Origin: Verrucomicrobiia bacterium
Lineage (GTDB): Bacteria > Verrucomicrobiota > Verrucomicrobiia > Limisphaerales > DASXHY01
Direction: 5' to 3'
Assembly: GCA_035629175.1 (NCBI GenBank)
Contig: DASPIL010000047.1
Span: 1-61,074 of the forward strand
Length of the DNA stretch: 61,074 bases
The translations under genes and the position numbers were made by a program. The notes below the pieces were generated by a model. It searched no databases. It was given only the letters and a program-made list of their open reading frames with translations, and had not been told where the DNA came from. Shown one piece after another: positions 54,992 to 61,074 of this stretch; the first letter of the stretch is position 1, and the number at the start of each line of letters is the position of its first letter.

Positions 54992-55447
54992 ATGCGATGT
55001 CCGAAATGCGGTTGCCAGGACGACAAAGTTGTCGATTCCAGAGCCTCCCGGGAGGGAGCGACAATCCGCCGTCGCCGTGAATGCATCGCGTGTGGGAATC
55101 GCTTCACCACCTACGAGGAGATCGAACGGGAAAACCTGATGGTCCTCAAACGTGACGGCAGGCATGAGGAGTTCTCCCGCGACAAACTTCTCTCGGGTAT
55201 TCGCAAGGCATGCCAGAAACGGCCGATCAGCCCCAAGATCATCGAGGATTTGGTGGACCGGATTGTCGATGAGGTGACGAATCGCTATGAGCGGGAAATC
55301 CCTGGGGAGGTGATCGGGAAACTCGTTATGGAAGGACTTCGCCCGGTCGACGAAGTTGCCTATGTGAGATTCGCCAGTGTCTATCGCCGGTTTCAGGAAG
55401 CCACTGACTTCGTCCACGAAGTCAAAAAGCTGGAGGCTCAACAATGA
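54992..55447 (+). CDS. nrdR: NrdR, repressor of ribonucleotide reductase genes
   Basis: 151 residues. Zinc ribbon at the N-terminus (CPKC 3-6, CIAC 31-34) and ATP-cone (about 46-136: VLKRDGRHEEFSRDKLLSGIRKAC, LVDRIVDEV, VAYVRFASVYRRF). NrdR binds ATP/dATP and represses nrd promoters when dATP is high. No nrd gene lies in the window. Its stop overlaps the start of an unknown gene (ATGA), so both are translated together. Confidence 0.97.
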   Translation: MRCPKCGCQDDKVVDSRASREGATIRRRRECIACGNRFTTYEEIERENLMVLKRDGRHEEFSRDKLLSGIRKACQKRPISPKIIEDLVDRIVDEVTNRYEREIPGEVIGKLVMEGLRPVDEVAYVRFASVYRRFQEATDFVHEVKKLEAQQ

Positions 55448-56013
55448 TTGCACTTTCAACGGACTGCCTGCTGTTCCAAACCCCCGAAGGCGAGAGCATC
55501 CCTTTTTCGGCGGAAGCCATTTCCATCGAACTGATGGGCAGCAGCTCGAAATTGTTGGATGCCGATTTCGTAAAGCAAGCGTCGCAGGCGGTGTTTCACT
55601 ATTTTCGAAACGAACTCCGTCGCGAGACTGTCACGGTGGCTGAGTTCGCAGATGCGCTGGAAAAAGTGCTGCGGAGCTTCGGATACAGGGTTCACACGGA
55701 ATCAGCCGAACCTGTGAGTGAAGATGAAGTCGTGCCGAAAACCGGTGCCGATCTTTGCCAGCTGGCGCAGGAATCAGCGCTCGGCGGCGAACTGTTTTTC
55801 TTCCCGCGCCTGCGGGACGAGCTGCGCGTTCAACTGCGGCAGGAGCCACGGATCGTGCGCTTTCACAGGCTGCGTCCTTGCGTGAAGCAATTGACGGGCG
55901 CCCGCAGGTGGACGCCGCGATGCCAATCGCTGGAAGCGAAGATTCTGGAGTTCCTGCGCGAATGTCTCAGCGCGGAAACCCCGCACCTCGAGTGCGCCTT
56001 GTTGGTCGATTAG
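55444..56013 (+). CDS. Unknown protein translationally coupled to nrdR
   Basis: 189 residues. The N-terminal half (IPFSAEAISIELMGSSSKLLDADFVKQASQAVFHYFRNEL, TVAEFADALEKVLRSFGY) reads as a small alpha/beta unit with a final helix, while the C-terminal half is charged (ELFFFPRLRDELRVQLRQEPRIVRFHRLRPCVKQLTGARRW). No signal peptide or membrane segment, so cytosolic. The ATGA overlap with nrdR suggests a linked role, perhaps in nucleotide sensing or DNA metabolism. Family not recognised. Confidence 0.75.
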   Translation: MIALSTDCLLFQTPEGESIPFSAEAISIELMGSSSKLLDADFVKQASQAVFHYFRNELRRETVTVAEFADALEKVLRSFGYRVHTESAEPVSEDEVVPKTGADLCQLAQESALGGELFFFPRLRDELRVQLRQEPRIVRFHRLRPCVKQLTGARRWTPRCQSLEAKILEFLRECLSAETPHLECALLVD

Positions 56014-56173
56014 CCGCACAAGGCGCCGACCTCCAAAGACGCGGTCGAGCGCGTTGCGCCACCTTCGCCACCTTCCCCGTGATTGCTCTCCGGCCGACCT
56101 GCGCTAAGTTGCTTGCGGTCAGGCGTCTGCAGTGCTTTGAATTTCAGGGGCAAAGCGGCGTCCAACGTTCGTT

Positions 56174-56737
56174 GTGAAAAGAATCAAGCTACTAACGGCG
56201 GTTTGTCTGTTGAGCCTCGGCCCAAGTGCATATGCGGGCGGCCCTGGCCATCGGCATTGGGGGCACGGGCACCGTCACCACCGGCATCACTCACATTCCT
56301 CGTTTTCGGTTCACTTCGGCTACCCGGCCTATCGGCATTATTCCTATTATCCGGCATACGCTTATCCCGTGTCGCCCGCGTACACATACAGCTACGCCTA
56401 CCCGGATTATTCTTACAGCCGCCCAAACTATGCGGTCGCGGGAACGCTGCTGGGCGCGCTTGCAGGCGGGATAATCGGCCACAACGTGCATCGCCAGGGT
56501 TGGGAAGGCGCCGGTATTGGCGCAGCCGCGGGACTCGTCCTGGGCGGAGTCGCGGAAAGCCGGGCTCGTGCGCGCGAACGCGACCTCCAGTCCGCGCCCT
56601 CTGTTTCATACAGCGTTCCCGACGCGCAAACGATAAACGACGCGCCCACAGTTCCGGCCGCACCTCGGATCCAGAGCGCTCCCGCTTATGCGCCGGCGGG
56701 ATCCATGACCAGTGCGAACAGCCTCTTCGGCCGGTGA
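56174..56737 (+). CDS. Exported His/Tyr-rich glycine-zipper protein
   Basis: 187 residues. Starts at GTG 56174; signal peptide to AYAGG (about 22). A His-rich stretch (HRHWGHGHRHHRHHSHS), which may bind metal, and a Tyr/Pro-rich stretch (about 48-85) are followed by a glycine-zipper (AVAGTLLGALAGGIIGHNV, GIGAAAGLVLGGVAE), as in outer-membrane lipoproteins of the Rcs/YMGG type. C-terminal part is Ala/Pro-rich. Probably envelope-located. Precedes the LpoB cluster by 27 nt and may be co-transcribed. Confidence 0.8.
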   Translation: MKRIKLLTAVCLLSLGPSAYAGGPGHRHWGHGHRHHRHHSHSSFSVHFGYPAYRHYSYYPAYAYPVSPAYTYSYAYPDYSYSRPNYAVAGTLLGALAGGIIGHNVHRQGWEGAGIGAAAGLVLGGVAESRARARERDLQSAPSVSYSVPDAQTINDAPTVPAAPRIQSAPAYAPAGSMTSANSLFGR

Positions 56738-56764
56738 TCGGGCCCACTCCTCGAATCCAAGTTT

Positions 56765-57388
56765 ATGATCAAATATTGTTCCTACTTGCTTCCACTGGCC
56801 ATTGCCGCAATTGCCACTGGCTGTGCTTCCACTGGTGTCAAGAATCCATCCGGCGTCCCGGTAACCGAGATGCGTCCGGACGAACGCGGATTCGTCGCGG
56901 GCACGGGCGTGGAATCCCAGGATCTGGTCATGGTGACCGACAAGATGGCCCGCAGCATTCTGGGCATTCCCCAGATCGCCAATGCGCAGGGCACGCCACG
57001 CGTCGTTTTGGATCCCGTGAAGAACGAAACGCGTTTCCCAATCAACAAGGACATTTTCCTGACGCGCATCCGAGTGCAATTGAACAGCAAGGCGCAAGGC
57101 AAGGTGCTCTTCCTCGCACGTGATCGCATGCAGGCGCTGGAACGGGAGCGCGCTATGAAACAGTCGGGACAAGTGACCGCCAGCGCGGATCCCAACCTGG
57201 TTGAATTCCGTGGGGCCGACTTTTTCCTCACGGGCACGCTCCAGGGCCTCTCGACCCGCACCACGGCAGGCACGAGCGATTATATCCTCTATAGCTTCCA
57301 GCTGATCGATGCCCGCACGTCGGACATCGTTTGGGAAGACGCCGCGGAGATTAAGAAGCAGGGTCTCGAGGACGCGGCGTATCGTTGA
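56765..57388 (+). CDS. LpoB-like lipoprotein activator of penicillin-binding protein
   Basis: 207 residues. Lipobox ATGC (Cys20). Globular domain resembles LpoB/YcfM: SQDLVMVTDKMARSILGIP, RVVLDPVKNETRFPINKDIFLTRIRVQLN, FFLTGTLQGLSTRT, YILYSFQLIDARTSDIVWED. In E. coli, LpoB in the outer membrane stimulates PBP1b in peptidoglycan synthesis. The nearby YcfL-like gene also matches the E. coli ycfL-lpoB neighbourhood, supporting the call. Followed by a terminator-like hairpin. Confidence 0.85.
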   Translation: MIKYCSYLLPLAIAAIATGCASTGVKNPSGVPVTEMRPDERGFVAGTGVESQDLVMVTDKMARSILGIPQIANAQGTPRVVLDPVKNETRFPINKDIFLTRIRVQLNSKAQGKVLFLARDRMQALERERAMKQSGQVTASADPNLVEFRGADFFLTGTLQGLSTRTTAGTSDYILYSFQLIDARTSDIVWEDAAEIKKQGLEDAAYR

Positions 57389-57410
57389 ACATTTCGCGTT
57401 TGAACCGAAC

Positions 57411-57440
57411 AGCGCCGGGCCAAGGCCTGGCGCTTCTTTT
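57411..57440 (+). terminator. Terminator-like hairpin between LpoB and the next ATG
   Basis: AGCGCC (57411-57416) pairs with GGCGCT (57429-57434), with GGCC/GGCC pairing inside, then TTCTTTT (57434-57440), which abuts ATG 57441 directly. Confidence 0.65.
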
Positions 57441-58673
57441 ATGAGCGGCAACATTGCACGTCAAGGAAGCGAACCCAGCGGGATCGCTCGTCTGCCGATC
57501 CGCAGGTTGTTCATTGCGGCAATTGCCGCAGGCTTGCTCACGGGTTGTGCCACGACACGAGAGCCCGCGATTGTGCTGACGGGCAATCTGATGGTGGACG
57601 GCCCGAATGCGATCGAACGCGGACCCGCCAAGGACAAGGTTCTCTGGCAGTATCGCACCGCCGCCGCCGCCATGCGTCGCGGCGAATTCGAGCTGGCGAA
57701 ACGCTACCTTGACGACGCTCTGCTCACTCTCGGCGGCATTTACGGTCGCGACAAATCCGCCCGAAAGGCGCGCGGATATTTCAACGAGGAATCCAGGAAG
57801 ACTTTCATCGGCGAACCTTACGAACGGGTAATGGCGTATTTCTATCGCGGTGTTCTCTATTGGATGGATGGCGAGCCCGACAATGCGCGCGCTTGTTTCC
57901 GCACGGCTCAACTCGAGGATTCTGGAACTGAGGAGCAATCGTTTGCGGCAGACTATGCGATCCTCGATTACCTGGATGGCCTCGCGTCAGTGAAACTGGG
58001 AGGCGACGGATCTGATTCCCTGCAGCGCGCCGAAAAGGCATCGAAGCTTTCCAGGCTCCCGCCCTACAATCCGGCTGCCAACGTGCTTTTCCTGATTGAG
58101 TATGGGCGCGGTCCCGCGAAATACGGCGGGGGCGAATACGGCGAGCAACTTCGTTTTCGGGAAACACCTTCGCCCGTGCGCCTGGCCAAAGTCACAGTTG
58201 GCGAACAGCTTCTCTCGGCAGGCGCGTGCGACGACTTGTTTTATCAGGCAACGACTCGCGGGGGGCGCCTCATGGATCATGTCCTCGGCAACAAGGCCGT
58301 CTTCAAGTCCACCACGGGCGCCATTGGCGATGTGGGAATCATTGGCGGCGCCGTGATGGCGACGCAGCGCGGGCGCAACAGTGTGGCCGATGAGGTTGGC
58401 CTGGGCCTGCTTGCCGCAGGCGTACTCAGCAAGCTTGTTTCTTCCGCCACAACGCCTGAGGCGGACGTGCGGGCGTGGGACAATCTTCCCCGCTTTTTAA
58501 CGTTTGCTCATCTGCAACTCCCGCCCGGCATTCACTCTGCCACGATTGAATTTCAGGACGGAGCCGGTCGTCCCTTAACCCAATTAACAAAGTCGTTCAC
58601 GATCAACGTTCCGGAAACCGGCGACAAAGTGGTGTTTGTGAGCGATCAATCGGTAACTCCCCAGACTTTATGA
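57441..58673 (+). CDS. COG3014-like lipoprotein in the LpoB cluster
   Basis: 410 residues. Lipobox LTGC (about Cys36) after a 35-residue signal region. The N-terminal half has TPR-like helices (YRTAAAAMRRGEFELAKRYLDDAL, FYRGVLYWMDGEPDNARACFRTAQL), the C-terminal half a beta-rich domain (PRFLTFAHLQLPPGIHSATIEFQD). Resembles the COG3014 group of uncharacterised lipoproteins that accompany LpoB and YcfL homologues. ATG 57441 lies directly on the T-run of a terminator-like hairpin, leaving no leader if transcription started there. Overlaps the next start by ATGA. Confidence 0.8.
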   Translation: MSGNIARQGSEPSGIARLPIRRLFIAAIAAGLLTGCATTREPAIVLTGNLMVDGPNAIERGPAKDKVLWQYRTAAAAMRRGEFELAKRYLDDALLTLGGIYGRDKSARKARGYFNEESRKTFIGEPYERVMAYFYRGVLYWMDGEPDNARACFRTAQLEDSGTEEQSFAADYAILDYLDGLASVKLGGDGSDSLQRAEKASKLSRLPPYNPAANVLFLIEYGRGPAKYGGGEYGEQLRFRETPSPVRLAKVTVGEQLLSAGACDDLFYQATTRGGRLMDHVLGNKAVFKSTTGAIGDVGIIGGAVMATQRGRNSVADEVGLGLLAAGVLSKLVSSATTPEADVRAWDNLPRFLTFAHLQLPPGIHSATIEFQDGAGRPLTQLTKSFTINVPETGDKVVFVSDQSVTPQTL

Positions 58674-59086
58674 AACGAACTCTGTTTTCTCTCGGCGGCG
58701 CGGCCTTGCTCCTCACTGGATGCGAAACGGCAGTCGTGGATCGAGGTGCCTACCTGCCGATCAACACCACGGTAAACGATCGCGAGAATCGCGCAGGCCT
58801 CGTGCTCCTCGATGAACGCGTGCGCAACTCTGTCACCTGCCCGGGAATCCAGGAAACACGGATGCCCGACGGACGCCTGCAGGTCGCGGCTCAATTGCGG
58901 AACCGGGAAAGCAGGCGGATCCAGGTTCAGGTCAATTGCGAGTTCAAGGATGCCCAGGGTTTTGTCATCGATGCCACATCTTACGAGAACGTTTTTTTTG
59001 ACGAGAATTCTCAGGAGGCCGTGAAGTTTGTTTCCATGAACAACCAGGCGGCGCGTTATACCATTCGCATCCGCCAGGCCCGCTGA
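58670..59086 (+). CDS. YcfL-like (DUF1425) lipoprotein
   Basis: 138 residues. Lipobox LTGC (Cys18), then a single beta-sandwich domain (about 40-138: MPDGRLQVAAQLRNRESRRIQVQVNCEFKDAQGF) matching DUF1425/YcfL. ATG 58670 overlaps the stop of the upstream lipoprotein gene (ATGA). In E. coli ycfL is next to lpoB; here the COG3014-like gene lies between. Confidence 0.85.
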   Translation: MKRTLFSLGGAALLLTGCETAVVDRGAYLPINTTVNDRENRAGLVLLDERVRNSVTCPGIQETRMPDGRLQVAAQLRNRESRRIQVQVNCEFKDAQGFVIDATSYENVFFDENSQEAVKFVSMNNQAARYTIRIRQAR

Positions 59087-59100
59087 AGAGGATTTTTATT

Positions 59101-60021
59101 ATGAGAGCGCAAGCATGCTTCGGGCTTCTCACCTTAGTCGCAGCAGTCATCCCAGCCGTCGCACAAAAGGGCGCGCCGGCAGCCTCGGCGTCAACACCTC
59201 GTTCCAGCGAAGGCGACCCGCCGCCACGCGTTTGGCAGGATCCCAATTACCGCAATCCCTGGGCCGCAAGCAACCAAACCGTGCCAGCGGGACAGATTTA
59301 TGTTTACGATCAACGCCCGCTCGGAGGACGCGCGCCGCTGGTTCAACAGGAGCAGGCGCAGGCGACGATCGATCGCTTCAAGGAAGGATACGCAAAGCTG
59401 GGCAGCCCGCGCATGCTGATCTACGTAAACCGCGAGTTGGTGGACGAACAGGGCGGATTGAAACTCATTCGGCGCGAGGAGCAAACCGAGACAATCCGGA
59501 ACAACGGCAATTCAGCCGAGTTTCCGATTCGCAGCACCAACGCGAACTCGTATCGATCCGATGGCAAGGCTGCACCGACGCTTGCTGACCGGCAAACGGT
59601 GCGCGATGTCGAACGCCTGTTCGGCCGGCCGTTGCGCGCTGCTGGAGTGACGCTCACCGACCAGCGCGTGGCCGCCCAGTTGATCGCGGATAAACCCATC
59701 GCGGAATTCATCGGCTCCAGTGATTCAGCTCAGGCGCGCAAGGATCGGGAGGCATTGGCGAAAGTGGCCGATGCAGTGATCGAGATCCTGATCGCTTCTA
59801 AATCGATGAACGTTCCCATGATTTCCGGCAACCAGACGATCTCCGTCCCCGATATCCAGGCGACCGCAATCAGCCTCAAGGATGCACGCATCCTGGGCCA
59901 GGCATCATCCGCCGACATCACGGGCCGGTTGGCGCCATCATCGCTCAGCCAGTTCAGCGTCCAGGAAATCGCGGAAGCCACGGCATTTGAGCTAATGGAA
60001 GACATCACGCAGAGCGAGTAG
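59101..60021 (+). CDS. Exported protein of unknown function, last gene of LpoB cluster
   Basis: 306 residues. Signal peptide to VAQKG (about 22). A Pro-rich linker is followed by a domain containing DRFKEGYAKLGSPRMLIYVNRELVDEQ and later ADAVIEILIASKSMNVPMISG and a final segment QFSVQEIAEATAFELMEDI. The phrase PRMLIYVNREL suggests the CsgG/LpoB-like small alpha/beta unit seen in lipoprotein clusters, but I cannot assign a family. It lies 14 nt after the YcfL-like gene with an AGAGGA site, so it is in the same operon. Confidence 0.78.
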   Translation: MRAQACFGLLTLVAAVIPAVAQKGAPAASASTPRSSEGDPPPRVWQDPNYRNPWAASNQTVPAGQIYVYDQRPLGGRAPLVQQEQAQATIDRFKEGYAKLGSPRMLIYVNRELVDEQGGLKLIRREEQTETIRNNGNSAEFPIRSTNANSYRSDGKAAPTLADRQTVRDVERLFGRPLRAAGVTLTDQRVAAQLIADKPIAEFIGSSDSAQARKDREALAKVADAVIEILIASKSMNVPMISGNQTISVPDIQATAISLKDARILGQASSADITGRLAPSSLSQFSVQEIAEATAFELMEDITQSE

Positions 60022-60083
60022 GTGCATCTTGTTTTTCTAAGAAGTCCATCCAACGGAGACTCCAGGCGTGCCGTATCGCCCGT

Positions 60084-60107
60084 CCTCCGTAGCAGCTCCT
60101 GCGGAGG
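60084..60107. repeat. 24-bp imperfect palindrome upstream of purS
   Basis: Arms CCTCCG and CGGAGG with a partly paired centre; 20 of 24 positions are self-complementary. Lies in the 246-nt gap between the envelope cluster and purS. No T-run follows. Possibly a dispersed palindromic element. Confidence 0.4.
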
Positions 60108-60267
60108 GTGGACACGTTCCCATACCTGCACCGCGCTCCGAACTCGACGCGTGAAGTTTTTCACTTGCACTGGGCAGTTTCAGGATCCACCCGCCCCGGA
60201 CCGGAAACCAAAATTCTTCTCGCCTCGTTTCTGCGGTTGACCCACCATGCTGGGGCCGTTGTTAACG

Positions 60268-60507
60268 ATGAAAGCCAAGATTATTGTCACGCCCAAGAAG
60301 GCTGTGCTCGACCCTCAGGGGAAAACCGTCCAGACCGCCTTGGAGCATATGGGCTACAAGGGCGTTGGTGCGGTTCATGTCGGCAAATACATGGAAATCG
60401 AACTCGCTGGCAGTGACAAGGAATCGGCGCGGGCGCTTGTTGATGAGGCCTGTCACAAACTGCTGAGCAACCCCGTCATCGAGGATTACAGGTTCGAGAT
60501 CGAGTAA
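60268..60507 (+). CDS. purS: PurS subunit of phosphoribosylformylglycinamidine synthase
   Basis: 79 residues from ATG 60268 (MKAKIIVTPKKAVLDPQG), the normal start and length. VQTALEHMGYKGVGAVHVGKYMEIEL and KLLSNPVIEDYRFEIE are family hallmarks. PurS bridges PurL and PurQ in the fourth step of purine synthesis. The purQ gene follows after 79 nt. Confidence 0.96.
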   Translation: MKAKIIVTPKKAVLDPQGKTVQTALEHMGYKGVGAVHVGKYMEIELAGSDKESARALVDEACHKLLSNPVIEDYRFEIE

Positions 60508-60586
60508 TCCACGTTTCGGTTGACGAATTCCACAGTGGCGCGATTTTGAGATCGCAGGCTAAAACAATTATTTCCAGAAACGCTCG

Positions 60587-61074
60587 ATGAATTTCGCCGT
60601 TCTTCAATTTCCCGGGTCCAATTGTGACCAGGATTGCGTGCATGTCCTCCGCAACGTGCTCGGCCACTCCGCCCGCACAGTCTGGCACAAGGATTCGTCG
60701 CTCGGGGATGCCGACGCCGTCCTGATCCCGGGCGGTTTCAGCTACGGCGATTACCTCCGAACGGGAGCCATCGCCCGGTTCAGTCCGGTGATGCAAGCCG
60801 TGCAGAATTTCGCATCAAATGGCGGCTATGTATTGGGCATCTGCAATGGTTTCCAAATTCTTTGCGAGGCAGGAATGCTTCCCGGCGCTCTGATACGAAA
60901 TCGTTCGCTGCAATTCCGCTGCGAACAGGTGTTCCTGCAAACCGCGACGAAACAGTCGCCCTTCACAAGCGGGATTCCCGACGGAAAACTATTGTGTGTG
61001 CCGATTGCCCACGGAGAGGGCTGTTATTTTGCTGACGAAGCCACGCGCGCCCGCTTGAAAGCCAATGACCAGGT
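60587..61074 (+). CDS. purQ: PurQ glutaminase subunit, cut by window end
   Basis: ATG 60587 opens a frame running off the window (162 codons seen, usual length about 230). MNFAVLQFPGSNCDQDC, LIPGGFSYGDYLRTGAIA, catalytic Cys in GICNGFQ and the late PIAHGEG identify a class I glutamine amidotransferase, PurQ. It supplies ammonia to PurL for FGAM synthesis. The C-terminal His-Glu pair lies near or beyond the edge. Confidence 0.95.
   Translation, partial: MNFAVLQFPGSNCDQDCVHVLRNVLGHSARTVWHKDSSLGDADAVLIPGGFSYGDYLRTGAIARFSPVMQAVQNFASNGGYVLGICNGFQILCEAGMLPGALIRNRSLQFRCEQVFLQTATKQSPFTSGIPDGKLLCVPIAHGEGCYFADEATRARLKANDQ

Overview
The window is most likely a chromosomal segment of a Verrucomicrobiota bacterium of the Pedosphaera/Limisphaerales type. 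Supporting evidence is the high GC content, the prepilin-type (GFTLIELL) exported pseudopilin, two very large exported beta-solenoid proteins with autotransporter-associated strand repeats but no barrel, a periplasmic Y_Y_Y sensor, many glycoside hydrolases, and outer-membrane genes (LptD-like, LpoB-like). This assignment is inference; no rRNA or other phylogenetic marker RNA is present. I saw no tRNA, rRNA, CRISPR array, IS element or prophage.

Layout. 1-4.9 kb: an N-terminally incomplete YacP-like NYN ORF, a minus-strand pair (histidine kinase lacking its phospho-acceptor His, and a LysR regulator), then an E1-like/rhodanese fusion and an AlgH/YqgE protein. 4.9-28.1 kb: a long minus-strand glycan-degradation block. 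In transcription order it holds a LamG/Ig/beta-solenoid protein, a GH92 mannosidase, a periplasmic-sensor histidine kinase, a NarL-type response regulator, a GH2 enzyme translationally coupled to that regulator, a 1476-residue beta-solenoid protein, a pseudopilin, a glutaminase-like (DUF4965) protein and a GH127-type arabinofuranosidase. 28.3-34.8 kb: a divergent AraC regulator followed by a complete Opp/Dpp-type ABC importer operon. The pairing suggests sensing, extracellular or periplasmic hydrolysis and oligomer uptake, without any SusC/SusD pair.

34.9-42.9 kb: a small previously hidden ORF, an LptD-like protein, a BON lipoprotein with a strong terminator, a DUF3185 protein, an LPG-flippase-like membrane protein, a lone receiver protein, UbiE/MenG, and NrfH-NrfA (respiratory nitrite ammonification, all five NrfA hemes CxxCH). 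43-55.4 kb: housekeeping genes (TraB/GumN, ThyA-FolA, MBL hydrolases, PPi-type phosphofructokinase, HIT, ArgH, squalene/phytoene synthase, gamma-carbonic-anhydrase-like, NrdR). 55.4-60 kb: an unknown gene overlapping nrdR, then a run of envelope proteins (glycine-zipper, LpoB, COG3014-like, YcfL-like, unknown). 60.3 kb to the end: purS and the start of purQ, cut by the window edge.

The most interesting non-coding signals are a three-way alternative-hairpin leader ending in an intrinsic terminator before the gamma-carbonic-anhydrase-like gene (53690-53770, minus strand), a 20-bp palindrome shared by the promoters of the pseudopilin and the giant beta-solenoid gene, and a multi-hairpin leader before the phosphofructokinase gene.
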